DNA from: Streptomyces armeniacus
GTDB lineage: Bacteria > Actinomycetota > Actinomycetes > Streptomycetales > Streptomycetaceae
DNA length: 64,000 nucleotides
Reading direction: 5' to 3'
Assembly: GCF_003355155.1 (NCBI RefSeq)
Contig: NZ_CP031320.1
Span: 7,788,528-7,852,527, forward strand
Part shown: in pieces, positions 35,949-46,369 of the stretch
How positions within the stretch are numbered: the first letter of the stretch is position 1
Layout: each line of letters begins with the position of its first letter
Notes under the pieces: generated by a model
The model's input: the letters and a program-made list of their open reading frames with translations, nothing else
The model's database searches: none
What the model was told of the DNA's origin: nothing
Made by a program: the position numbers and the translations under genes

Positions 35949-38900
35949 GTCGAGGAGTGCGGGGTGGAGTGTGTAGTGGGTGGGGTTGGTGTCGTTGGTG
36001 AGGCTGATTTCGGCGTAGAGGGTGTCGCCGTGCTGCCAGGCGGTGTGCAGGCCCTGGAAGGCAGGGCCGTAGTGGTAGCCCTGGTCGGCGAGCCGTTCGT
36101 ACAGACCGTGGAGGGGGACGGGCGTCGCGCCGGGCGGCGGCCAGGCTGCGGGGGTGTGCGCCGGTTCGGCGGGGCCGTCCACACCGAGGAGGCCGTCGGC
36201 GTGGAGCGTCCAGGGGCCCGGGTCGGCGGAGTCCGGGCGGGAGTGGACGGTGATACGGCGGCGCCCGGCGTCGTCGGCGTGCTCGACCTTCACCTGGACG
36301 GTTGCCGCACCCTGTTCGGGGAGGACGAGGGGTGCCTGGAGGGTGAGGTCTTCGACTCCGGCGCAGCCGGTTCGCTCGGCGGCGTGCAGCGCGAGCTCGA
36401 CGAAGGCGGCGCCGGGAAGGATGACGGTGTCGAGTACGGCGTGGTCGGCCAGCCAAGGGTGGCTTTCCAGTGACAGCCGTCCGGTGAAGAGGTGGCCGCC
36501 GTCGGGGAGTTCGGCGGTGGCGCCGAGGAGGGGGTGCCCGGCATCGTCGAGGCCTGCGGCCGAGACGTTGGAGATCTCCGGGGCGGCGAGCCAGTACGGC
36601 TGGTGCTGGAAGGGGTAGGTGGGCAGCTCGGCGCGCTGGGCGGGGCGGCTGCCGAAGACCGCGTCCCAGTCCGGTGTGGTGCCGTTGCCCTGGGCCCAGG
36701 TGTGGGTGAGGGACAACAGGAAGCGGTGGAAGGTGCCTTCATCGCGGCGGAGGGTGCCGGTGATCGTCGCCTGCGTGTCCAGTTCTTCGAGCGCGTCTTG
36801 GATGGCGGTGGTGAGGACTGGGTGTGGGCTGGTTTCGATGAAGACCTGGTGGCCGTCGGTGTTGAGGGTGGTGAGGGTGTCGTGGAAGCGGACGGTGCTG
36901 CGGAGGTTGGTGTACCAGTAGTCGGCGTTCAACCGGTCGGTCTGGTGAAGGGCTCCGGTGACGGTGGAGTAGAAGGGCACCGTGCTGGTGGTGGGGGTGA
37001 GGTCGGCGAGTTCGGTGAGGATGTGTTCGCGGATGGGTTCGACGTGGGGGGAGTGGGAGGCGTAGTCGACGGGGATGGTGCGGGCGCGTATGCCGTTGTT
37101 CTGGCAGGTGGTGACGTAGTCGGTGACGGCTTGGGTTTCTCCGGCGATGACCGTCGAACTCGGGCCGTTGTGGGCGGCGATGGTGATTCGCTCGCCCCAG
37201 CCCGTGAGGTCAACGTCCGTTGCGGGCAGCGGGATGGAGGCCATGGTTCCCGTACCGGCCAGGGCGACGAGTGCGCGGGAGCGCAACGCGACTGTCTTTG
37301 CGGCGTCGTTGAGGGTGAGGGCTCCGGCGATGTGGGCTGCGGCGATTTCCCCCTGCGAGTGGCCGATGACCGCGTCCGGCTGGACGCCGTGGTGCTGCCA
37401 GAGGCGCGCCAGGGAGACCATCACCGCGAACAGGACCGGCTGGATGACCTCGACCCGTTCCAGCGTCTCCGCGTGCTCCTCCGGACGGGTCAGCACCTCG
37501 ATCAGCGACCAGTCGGTGTGCGGGGCGAGGGCGTCGGCGCAGGCGTGCAGGTGCTGGGCGAATACCGGTGAGGAGTGCAGGAGTTCGCGTGCCATGCCTG
37601 GCCATTGCGAGCCCTGGCCGGGGAACACGAACACCGTCTTGCCCGCGTCGCTGGCCGCGAACGACGTGACCAGGTTCGCGTCCGCCTGGTCGTGGGCCAG
37701 GGCGTGCAGGCCGGTGAGGAACGTCTCGCGGTCCTGGCCGACGACCGCGGCCCGGTGCTCGAAGTGGGCGCGGCCGGTGGCCAGGGTGTGACCCACCCCG
37801 AGCAGGTCCAGCCCCGGGTGCGCGGTCAGGTGTCCGTGCAGACGCGCGGCCTGGTCCCGTAGCGCCTGCTCCGTCTTTCCCGACAGCACCCACGGCACGG
37901 GGGAGTCCACCGGCTCAACCGGTGGCTCCACAGCCTCCGTTGAGGAGGCGGCCTCCAGGATCACGTGCGCGTTCGTGCCGCTGACGCCGAACGAGGACAC
38001 CGCCGCCCGGCGGGGGCGGTCCGTTTCGGGCCACTGCACCGGTTCGGTGAGCAGGGACACCGCGCCCGCGTCCCAGTCGACATGGGGCGTCGGTTCGTCC
38101 ACGTGCAGGGTCTTGGGCAGCTGGCCGTGCCGCATGGCCTCGACCATCTTGATGATGCCCGCGACGCCTGCCGCGGCCTGTGTGTGCCCGATGTTGGACT
38201 TCAGGGAGCCGAGCCACAGCGGCCGGTCCGCCGCCCGTTCCTGCCCGTACGTCGCGAGGAGCGCCTGGGCCTCGATCGGGTCACCCAGCGTCGTACCGGT
38301 GCCGTGCGCCTCCACGGCGTCGATGTCGCGCGCCGTGAGCCGCGCGTTGGCGAGCGCCTGCTGGATGACGCGCTGCTGAGAGGGGCCGTTGGGGGCGGTG
38401 AGGCCGTTCGAGGCGCCGTCCTGGTTGACGGCGGAGCCGCGTACGACCGCCAGCACCGGATGCCCGCGACGCCGCGCGTCCGAGAGCCGCTCCACGAGCA
38501 GCATCCCGACGCCCTCGGAGAAGGCCGTGCCGTCGGCCGCACCCGCGAACGGCTTGCAGCGCCCGTCCGCCGCCAGCCCGCGCTGCCTGCTGAACTCGAT
38601 GAACGTCGCCGGCGTCGCCATCACCGTCACGCCCCCGGCCAGCGCCATGTCGCACTCGCCGCCGCGCAGCGCCTGCGCGGCCAGGTGCAGCGCCACCAGC
38701 GACGACGAGCACGCAGTGTCGATCGTGACGGCGGGCCCCTGGAGGCCGTACGTGTACGCGACCCGGCCCGAAGCCACGCTCCCGTGGCTGCCGTTACGCA
38801 GATACCCCTCCAGCTCCTCGGGTGCCTGCTGCAGGCGGCCGCCGTAGTCGCCGTACATGACGCCCGTGAAGACGCCGGTGTTGGTGCCGCGCAGGGTGTC

Positions 38901-41900
38901 GGGGTGGATGCCCGCGTGCTCGAACGCCTCCCACGTCGCCTCCAGCAGCAGGCGCTGCTGCGGGTCGGTGGCGAGGGCCTCGCGGGGGCTGATGCCGAAG
39001 AAGTCGGCGTCGAAGTGGTCCGCGTCGTGGAGGAAGCCGCCGTGCCGTGCGTAGCTGGTGCCGGGGTGGGTCGGGTCGGGGTGGTAGAGCCCGTCCAGGT
39101 TCCAGCCGCGGTTGGCGGGGAACGGGCCGATGGCGTCCCGTTCCTCAGCGAGCAGCTGCCACAGGTCGTGGGGTGTGGTGATGCCGCCCGGGTAGCGGCA
39201 GGCCATGCCGACGATGGCCAGCGGCTCGTCGGCCGCGGCGGCCGACGCCGTACGGACCGCCGGAGTCGCGGTGCCGGCCGTCTGCGCGTGCAGGTGCTCG
39301 GCCAGGGCCGCGGGGGTGGGGTGGTCGAAGATGAGAGTCGAGGGCAGCCGCAGACCGGTGGCCGCGTTGAGCCGGTTGCGCAGCTCCACGGCGGTGAGGG
39401 AGTCGAAGCCCAGGTCCTTGAACGCGCGCTGCGTGTCGACCGTGGAGGCGTCGCCGTGCCCCAGCACCGCGGCCACCTGCGCGTGCACCAACTCCAGCAG
39501 CAACGCCCGCTGTTCGCCCTCCGGCAGCCCCGCCAGCCGGTCCGTCCACGTTCCGCCGCCCGCCGTACCGGCCTGCGTGACGCGGCGCGGGGGCGTACGG
39601 ACGAGCTTGCGGAGCATGGCCGGTACGGCGCCGCCCTCACTCCGGGCGCGCAGCGCGGCCGTGTCGATCCGCGCCGGTACGAGGACGGACTTGCCGTCGA
39701 GCCCGAGTGCGGAGTCGAGCAGGGCGAGGCCCTGTCCGCTGCTCAGCGGCACGACACCCGTACGCGCCATGCGCGCCCGGTCGGCGTCGGCCATGCCGCT
39801 CGTCATCGCGCTGGCCTGCTCCCACAGGCCCCACGCGAGTGAGGTGGCGGCCCGGCCCCGTGCGTGGCGGTGGTGGGCGAGGGCGTCGAGGAAGGTGTTC
39901 GCGGCGGCGTAGTTGGCCTGGCCCGCGCTGCCGACGGTGCCGGTGACGGAGGAGAACAGGACGAACGCCGACAGGTCGAGATCCCGCGTCAGCTCGTGCA
40001 GGTGCCAGGCCGCGTCGGCCTTGGGGCGGAGAACGGCGTGGAGGCGTTCGGGAGTGAGGTTGGTGAGGGTCGCGTCGTCCAGGACCCCGGCGGTGTGGAA
40101 CACGGCCGTCAGCGGATGCTCGCCCGGGACGGCGGCGAGCAGGTCCGCGAGGGCGTCGTGGTCGGCGGCGTCGCAGGCGGTGATGGTGACGCGCGCGCCC
40201 GACTCCTCCAGCTCGGTGCGGAGTTCCTGAGCGCCGGGGGCGTCCGGGCCGCTGCGGCTGGTGAGCAGCAGGCGCCGTACGCCGTGCTGCCGTACGAGGT
40301 GCCGGGCCAGCAGCGAGCCGAGCGTGCCGGTGCCCCCGGTGACCAGTACGGTGCCGTCCGGGTCCAGGCCCGTGGCCTCGCCGCCCGCGTCGGCCGTGCG
40401 CGCCAGGCGGGGCACGTACGAGGCGCCCTCCCGTACGGCGAGCTGCGTCTCCCCGGCATCGACGGCCGCGGACACGGCGGCGGGCATGGTGTCCCAGGAG
40501 GCGTCGGCGTCGTCGAGGTCGACGAGCAGCAGCCGGTCCGGGTGCTCGTTCTGCGCGCTGCGGACCAGGCCCCACACGGCGGCCGCCACCAGGCCCCGTA
40601 TGTCCTCGTCCGCCGTCACGGCCACGGCCCCCTCCGTGAGCAGGGCGAGGCGCGAACCGGCGAACTCCTCGTGCGTCAACCACTCCTGCACCAGATCGAG
40701 CGCGTACGAGGTGACCTCGTGCACCGCAGCGGCGACATCCCCGCCGCCGTCCACGGCGGGCAGCGGAGCGCACACGAAACGGGGCACCGGGCGGCCGGCC
40801 GCGATCTCGGCCGCGAGCGTCACCAGGTTGGGGCGTGCCTCCCCGTCTGCCTCTCCGTCTGCCCCTGTGGCGGGGCGTGCGGGCAGGTCCGCTCCGAGTA
40901 CGGCCCACGGCTGCTCGCCGCCCGCCTCCTCCGTACGGCCCTCCGCAGCCGCGATGGCGAACGACAGCCACTCGACCTCGTACAGCGCGTCCCGCCGCGT
41001 GCCCGTACCGGCCGCCGCGCTCAACTGCCGGGCGCTGATCGGCCGCGTGGCGAGCGAACGTACGGTCAGCACCGGCCGGTTCGCGCCGTCCGTCAGCGTC
41101 ATCACGACGCTCTCCGGACCCGTACGCGACCACTGCACGCGCGCCGTTGTCATGCCCGTCCCGTGCAGCGTCACGTCCGTCCACGAGAAGGGCAGCCGGA
41201 TACGGCCCTCTCCGTCCGCGCCGAGCAGCGCGCCGTCCGCGCCGTCGGCACCGGCCGGGTCCGCGCACGCGAGGGAGTGCAGCGCCGCGTCGAGGAGGGC
41301 GGGGTGGACCGCGAAGTGGGCGGCGTCTCCCGACTCGGCGTCGGTGAGGGCCACATCGGCGTAGAGGGTGTCGCCGTGCTGCCAGGCGGTGTGGAGGCCC
41401 TGGAAGGCGGGGCCGTAGTGGTAGCCCTGGTCGGCGAGCCGGCCGTACAGGTCGTGGAGGGGGAGGGGCGCGGCGCCGGGCGGCGGCCAGGCCGAGCCGG
41501 CGTACGCGGGTTGTGCCGGGGCGTCCTCGGTGCTGAGGAGGCCGCCGGCGTGGAGCGTCCAGGGAGCCGGGTCGGCGGAGTCCGGGCGGGAGTGGACGGT
41601 GATACGGCGGCGCCCGGCGTCGTCGGCGTGCTCGACCTTCACCTGGACGGTCGCGGCGCCCTGTTCGGGCAGGACGAGGGGTGCCTGGAGGGTGAGGTCT
41701 TCGACTCCGGCACAGCCGGTGCGCTCGGCGGCGAACAGCGCGAAGTCCACGAAGGCGGTGCCGGGCAGCAGAACGGTCCCGTTCACGGCGTGGTCGGCCA
41801 GCCACGGCTGCGTACGCAGCGACAGCTTGCCCGTCAGCACCAGCCCGCCGTCCTCGGCCAACTCCACCGCCGCACCGAGCAACGGGTGCCCGGCGGCGGT

Positions 41901-42011
41901 GAGCCCGGCGCCCGCGACGTTGGCCGTGCCGGGGGTGGAGTCGAGCCAGTAGCGGTCGCGTTGGAAGGGGTAGGTGGGGAGTTCGACGGGGGTGGTGTCG
42001 GGGGGTCGCAC
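35949..42011 (-). CDS. Modular type I polyketide synthase, internal fragment (DH-KR-ACP-KS-AT-DH)
   Basis: About 2020 residues without a natural start or stop. In order: post-AT linker and DH (41950-41050) with [10 protein letters not shown] and [10 protein letters not shown] (about 40360-39700) with [20 protein letters not shown] (B-type) and [13 protein letters not shown] (39560-39290) with [16 protein letters not shown] (39225-37960) with DTACSSS, EAHGTGT and NIGHTQ; AT (37640-36660) with [10 protein letters not shown] and YASHS, predicting methylmalonyl-CoA; then a second DH cut at HPALLDA. That DH reads [10 protein letters not shown], Asp replacing the usual Gly. The completed module would make a methyl-branched unit reduced to an alkene. 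Both ends are assembly breaks. Confidence 0.93.
41355..41740 (-). repeat. DH segment nearly identical to 36016-36400
   Basis: The two DH domains share long identical stretches, including the bases encoding [19 protein letters not shown] and the [20 protein letters not shown] region, with only scattered differences. The fragment begins and ends in this repeat, as expected when a short-read assembler breaks at a repeat. Recent intragenic duplication or conversion is implied. Confidence 0.85.
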
Positions 42012-42051
42012 AGCCCCTCGGCGAGGCCGGCGGCGGGTGGGGTGTGGCGGG

Positions 42052-43473
42052 TCAGGGGGCCGCGTCGGCGGCGCCGCAGTCGCGTGCGCCGACGTGCAGC
42101 GCCAGCGCCGTATGGGGCGGAAGGGCCGCGGTGAACTGGCCGGAACCGTTCACCGTCACCGAGCTGCCGCTCTGCACATCGCAGTAGGCGCCGCCCGGCA
42201 GTGACGTCTGGAAGGTCCGGTTCAGCGGGCCGGACTCGTGGTTGACGGCCACGTAGCCCTTGTCGCCGCGCCCGAAGGCGATGGCGTCGTTCCCGTTGTC
42301 CCACCAGTCGGTGACGGACCGGCCGCGCGTCGCGTTGCGGAACGCCACCATCGACTCGATCTCGGGCCACGCGTGCTGGCACTTCCAGCCGTCCTGCCAG
42401 CAGGCCCGTACGGCACCGTCGTTCGGAGGCCCGGCGTCCTGACTGGCGAACTCGTAACCGGAATGCACGTCCGGAGCGCCGTACGGCCACGCGAGCATGA
42501 AGACGTTCGCGAGGGTGTAGTCGGCGCCGTCCTTGTAGCTGAGGGTGGAGCCGTTGCGCTCGGTGTCGTGGTTGTCGACGAACACGCCGGAGCTGCCGCT
42601 CGGCATATAGCCCCAGCCCTCGCCGTAGTCGGCGAGGTACGCGAGCTTCTCGTCCTTGAAGACGCGCCTCAGGTCGCGGCCGTAGCGGAACTCCTGTACG
42701 TCGCCCACGCCGAGGTACTCGTCCGGCGACACCGCCTCGCCCTCACCCCGTATGACCTCCTGCTTCAGATACGCGTCCGGATTGCTCAGCCGCGACTTGA
42801 TCTCGGCCAGGTCCGCGGCCGGAATGTGCTTGGCGCCGTCCACGCGGAAGCCGTCGACGCCGAGCGACAGCAGGTCGTCGAGGTAGGCGGCGATCCGGCC
42901 GCGCACGTACTCCTCGCCCGTGTCCAGGTCGGCCAGGCCGAGCAGTTCGCAGTGCTGGACGTGGTAACGGTCCTGGTAGTTGGTGATGTCGGCCTGGCAG
43001 TCGTCCATGTCGAACACCGAGTACGTGCCGGGGTAGTCGTAGTGCGTGTACGGCGAACCGCCGGTGCCGGTGCCGGAACCGGCGGTCATGTGGTTGATCA
43101 CCGCGTCCACGGTGACCTTCACGCCGGCGCCGTGGCAGGCGCTCACCATGTCCCGGAACTGCCCCCGGTCGCCGAGGCGTCCGGCGATCTCGTAGCTGAC
43201 GGGCTGGTACGAGGTCCACCACTGGCTGCCCTGGATGTGCTCCTGGGGCGGCGACACCTGCACATACCCGTAGCCCGCCGGACCGAGCCGCTCCCGGCAC
43301 TCGCGGGCGACGGCGTCGAAGTCCCACTCGAAGAGGACGGCGGTGACGTCCTTGTCTCCGGGCGGAGCCGCCTGGGCCTGCGTCGGTACGGCTGTGAGGG
43401 TCGCCGCGACGCCCGCGAGGGACGCCAGGGCCGCGAGGAGAGCGGTGAGGGATCTTCGCGACGTTCGGGACAC
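42052..43473 (-). CDS. Secreted alpha-amylase (GH13)
   Basis: Hydrolyses internal alpha-1,4 bonds of starch outside the cell. GTG 43473 has GGAGG upstream; the signal peptide is [20 protein letters not shown] to AQA. GH13 motifs are VDAVINHM (region I), GFRVDGAKH (nucleophile Asp), LKQEVI (acid Glu) and [11 protein letters not shown] (region IV). The protein is 473 residues and ends after the C-terminal beta domain ([10 protein letters not shown]); many Streptomyces amylases continue into a CBM20 starch-binding domain. The stop is only 45 bp from the misjoin to PKS sequence, so a missing C-terminal domain cannot be excluded. Confidence 0.92.
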   Translation of the reverse strand: MSRTSRRSLTALLAALASLAGVAATLTAVPTQAQAAPPGDKDVTAVLFEWDFDAVARECRERLGPAGYGYVQVSPPQEHIQGSQWWTSYQPVSYEIAGRLGDRGQFRDMVSACHGAGVKVTVDAVINHMTAGSGTGTGGSPYTHYDYPGTYSVFDMDDCQADITNYQDRYHVQHCELLGLADLDTGEEYVRGRIAAYLDDLLSLGVDGFRVDGAKHIPAADLAEIKSRLSNPDAYLKQEVIRGEGEAVSPDEYLGVGDVQEFRYGRDLRRVFKDEKLAYLADYGEGWGYMPSGSSGVFVDNHDTERNGSTLSYKDGADYTLANVFMLAWPYGAPDVHSGYEFASQDAGPPNDGAVRACWQDGWKCQHAWPEIESMVAFRNATRGRSVTDWWDNGNDAIAFGRGDKGYVAVNHESGPLNRTFQTSLPGGAYCDVQSGSSVTVNGSGQFTAALPPHTALALHVGARDCGAADAAP

Positions 43474-43635
43474 GATGCCTCCAGGGAACAAGCGGAATGT
43501 GCCTGACCTCGGGGGACCACGCGCCGCTCCCGTAAGGCGAGTTGGGCCGGTTCGCACCGGTTGAGCCGGTCCGGCCGGCCGGGCGCGTGAGGCCCCGTAC
43601 GAGGACCCCCGACCGGCCGGACCGGGACGCTGGAG

Positions 43636-43662
43636 AACGTAACAGCTTGCAGAAACTTGTGG
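43636..43662 (-). promoter_or_regulatory. Amylase promoter with MalR-like operator
   Basis: On the plus strand CTTGCAG (43646-43652) and CTTGTGG (43656-43662) form direct repeats three bases apart, like the CTTGCAG repeats upstream of Streptomyces amylase genes bound by the maltose repressor MalR. On the minus strand TACGTT (43641-43636) is a plausible -10, placing the repeats over the -35. Confidence 0.6.
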
Positions 43663-43704
43663 AAGAGATTACGCACAGGTTTCCACCACCGCGGCACCCA
43701 ATCG

Positions 43705-43728
43705 AGCCCGTCCGGCGATTGAGGACGG
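43705..43728. repeat. GTCCGGCG..TTGAGGACGG element
   Basis: Single copy (AGCCCGTCCGGCGATTGAGG and ACGG) upstream of the amylase and past the region 3' of the GH43-like gene. Confidence 0.65.
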
Positions 43729-43975
43729 CCCCGGCCACGGCGCGCCCGAGGGACACCACGCGGGTATCGGATCACCAACCGCCCGGTGGCCAACCGGCAG
43801 CCAGGCCCGCCCGTACGCCGCGGACCGGCGAACGCGCGGCGGCCCACGGCCGGATGAGCCCGGTTGCCCACCCGGCCACGGGCCGGTGCCACTTCGGTCA
43901 CTTCACAGACGGCGGCTCAACCGCCGCACGCCCGCGGCACACCGCACGCCGCCGTACATACGACCGCGGCCGCCC

Positions 43976-46183
43976 TCAACTCGCCGCCGCACAAGCCGTA
44001 CCGCCCACCTCCCGTTCCGCGAAGCCGCGCCAGTCCGACCAGCCGCCGCTCGGCGCCGTCTGCGTGCGCTGCGAGACGCCCGTGCCCTCCGGGCGCAGGG
44101 CGAGGACGGTGAGCCGGCCGTCGGCCTCGTTGACGGTCGTCGGGGTGCACTGCGCGGGGCCGCCGAAGACCGCCCAGTCGCTCCAGCCGCCCGACGGCTC
44201 GGTCTGCCAGCGGTGCGACAGGTAGTCGTTGCCGGGGCCGACCGCGAACACCTCCAGGCGCCCGTCGGCGTTACGGGCCACGGACGGTGAGCCGCCCGCC
44301 CACGTACCGAAGTCCTGCCAGTCGCCCCAGGCACCCCCGGGCGCGGTCTGGCCTCGGCGGCTGATCTTGTCGCCGTACGGGTTCAGCAGGAAGACCTCCA
44401 GCCGGCCGTCCGCGTTCGCGGCCACCACGGGCCGCCCGCTGGCCGCCCCGCCGAACTTCTCCCACGGCCCCCAGCCGCCGCCCGGTGCGCTCTGGCCCCG
44501 GTGGGAGACGCGCGCGCCGCCCCGTTCGACGAAGAACACCTGCAACCTGCCGTCCGCGTCGGCGGCCACGGCCGGCGGACTGGCGGCCGGGCCGCCGAAC
44601 TCCTCCTCCGTGCCCCAACTGCCGCCCGGACTCGTCTGCTTGCGGTGCGTCACCGCCGCGCCGCCGGGCGCGAGACCGAACATCTCGAGTCGGCCGTCGG
44701 GCCCCCGTACGACCGAGGGCGCCGCGCCCGCCCGGCCGCCGCCGAGCTCCTGCCACGGCCCCCACTCGCCGCCCGGCGCGCTCTGACGGCGGTGGACGAG
44801 CGTGCCGTCGTCCTCGACGGCGAACAGCTCGAGTGCGCCGTCGGCGTTCTCCGCGACGGTGGGCACGGTGGCCGGGCCCTCGCCGAAGTCCGTCCACTCG
44901 CCCCACTCGCCGTTCGGGGCGCTCTGCGCGCGGCGCAGCAGCCCGCTGCCGTCGGAGTCGAGCGCGAACGCCTCCAGGCGGCCGTCCGCGTTACGGGCCG
45001 CGGCCGGGTTCTGCGGGCCGTGCCACAGCGGCGGCGTCGAGCGCCAGTGCAGCGGCGCGAGGTGCAGGCCACGCTGGAACCAGCCGGTGTGCGTGGCCCA
45101 CCAGCGGCCACCGTCCTCTACGAGCTCTGGCGCGTGCGCGGGGAAGTGGCCCGCGTAACCGGCCAGTTCGAAGCGGGTGGGGTCCTTGCTGCGGTAGACG
45201 TCGGTGCCCACGTACCCGTCGCCGCGCGGCCCGATGAACAGGTACCACCAGCCGTTCCGCTCCACCACGAACGGGGACTCGGTCACCGGCGCGGAGTTGT
45301 CCTTCGTCGTGAGGTCGGTGAAGGCGGTGTGCCGCTCACCCCAGTGCACCAGGTCCTTGCTGGTGCGATAGGCCACGGTGTGGTTGCCGCCGTCGGGCGT
45401 GGTGGTCGCCGTGTAGTACATGACCCAGTGGTCGTCGACGCGTACGACCATCGGGTCGCGGGCCACCCAGCCGTCCCGGAAGAGCGTGCCGGACGGCTCG
45501 CGGGTCCAGTTGTAGAGGTCCTTCGACGTCGCCAGGTTGATGGATGCGTCCCGGTCACCGCCGCCGCCCGAGTAGTACATGTAGTACGTACCGTCGTGCT
45601 CGATCACGTGCGGCGCCCACAGGTGGTCCTCGCCGTAGTCGGGGTCGACGGTGAGCACGCTGTCCCGCGTGGTCCACGGACCGTTCAGGTCGGGCGCGGT
45701 GGCGTGCGCGAAGCTGTCCTCACCGGCCGAGTCGGGGGCGGTGCCGGGCGCGGCCTGGTCGCCGGTGATGCCGAACATGTGCCAGGTGCCGTCGGGGCCC
45801 TTGATCACGGAGTGGTCGTTCAGATAGCGGGCGGGGTCCTCCCTCGAGGTGTCGTAGACCTGCTTGATCTTTCCGGCGCCGACCCACTCGCCCTGCTTCG
45901 AGGGGGACTTGGGCGGGCCGTTCCGACCCTTCTGTGGTCGCGAGGCATCGGCGGGCGCCGTACCGGTTCCGGTCCCGTCTGCCGCCCGGTTCGCGGCACC
46001 GCTCTCGGCTCCGTTTGCGCCGCCGTTCCCGGCCCGGGCGCCCGCGCCTGTCGCGGGTACGGCCGCGGCGACCATGGCCACGGCGACCAGGACGAGCCCG
46101 GCCGTCGTATACGGCCCGGGACCGCGGCGCCGCCACCGTCCGCCCCCTCTGCCGCTCCCCCGGTTCACGCGCTCAATTCTCAC
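43976..46183 (-). CDS. Exported GH43-like hydrolase fused to seven-repeat propeller lectin-like domain
   Basis: 735 residues. GTG 46183 has GGAGG seven bases upstream. An N-terminal Arg-rich stretch and hydrophobic segment (GLVLVAVAMVAAAVPATGAG) target export. Residues about 95-400 form a five-bladed GH43/32-type domain with candidate acidic residues in YLNDHSVIKG, VARDPMVVRV and VTESPFVVERNGWWY. Residues about 410-730 hold seven repeats of about 43 residues, each ADGRLEVFA...R.QTAPGGGWSDW..FGG, a PLL-like propeller seen in fucose-binding lectins. Probably binds and cleaves a plant or microbial glycan; substrate unknown. A perfect LacI-type palindrome lies 38 bp upstream. Confidence 0.85.
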   Translation of the reverse strand: MRIERVNRGSGRGGGRWRRRGPGPYTTAGLVLVAVAMVAAAVPATGAGARAGNGGANGAESGAANRAADGTGTGTAPADASRPQKGRNGPPKSPSKQGEWVGAGKIKQVYDTSREDPARYLNDHSVIKGPDGTWHMFGITGDQAAPGTAPDSAGEDSFAHATAPDLNGPWTTRDSVLTVDPDYGEDHLWAPHVIEHDGTYYMYYSGGGGDRDASINLATSKDLYNWTREPSGTLFRDGWVARDPMVVRVDDHWVMYYTATTTPDGGNHTVAYRTSKDLVHWGERHTAFTDLTTKDNSAPVTESPFVVERNGWWYLFIGPRGDGYVGTDVYRSKDPTRFELAGYAGHFPAHAPELVEDGGRWWATHTGWFQRGLHLAPLHWRSTPPLWHGPQNPAAARNADGRLEAFALDSDGSGLLRRAQSAPNGEWGEWTDFGEGPATVPTVAENADGALELFAVEDDGTLVHRRQSAPGGEWGPWQELGGGRAGAAPSVVRGPDGRLEMFGLAPGGAAVTHRKQTSPGGSWGTEEEFGGPAASPPAVAADADGRLQVFFVERGGARVSHRGQSAPGGGWGPWEKFGGAASGRPVVAANADGRLEVFLLNPYGDKISRRGQTAPGGAWGDWQDFGTWAGGSPSVARNADGRLEVFAVGPGNDYLSHRWQTEPSGGWSDWAVFGGPAQCTPTTVNEADGRLTVLALRPEGTGVSQRTQTAPSGGWSDWRGFAEREVGGTACAAAS

Positions 46184-46220
46184 GCTTTCCTCCAGTCCAC
46201 CAGCCGGGGCCACCCGCTAA

Positions 46221-46232
46221 GAAATCGATTTC
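46221..46232. promoter_or_regulatory. LacI-family operator GAAATCGATTTC
   Basis: A perfect 12-bp palindrome centred on CG, within TAAGAAATCGATTTCAGAG. This is the typical actinobacterial LacI-type site, 38 bp before the GH43-like start. It implies sugar-responsive repression. The regulator is not visible nearby. Confidence 0.7.
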
Positions 46233-46369
46233 AGAGCAAGCTAGGCGCGGGCTACCGAAGGGTCAAGAGGACGAACGTCCGTGGGATCGACGCCGGGTTG
46301 TTGCCGACCGTCCAACTGGTCGCCTGGTCGCCTGGTCGAGCGGCCGGTCGCCGGACCGCCGGTCGCCCG

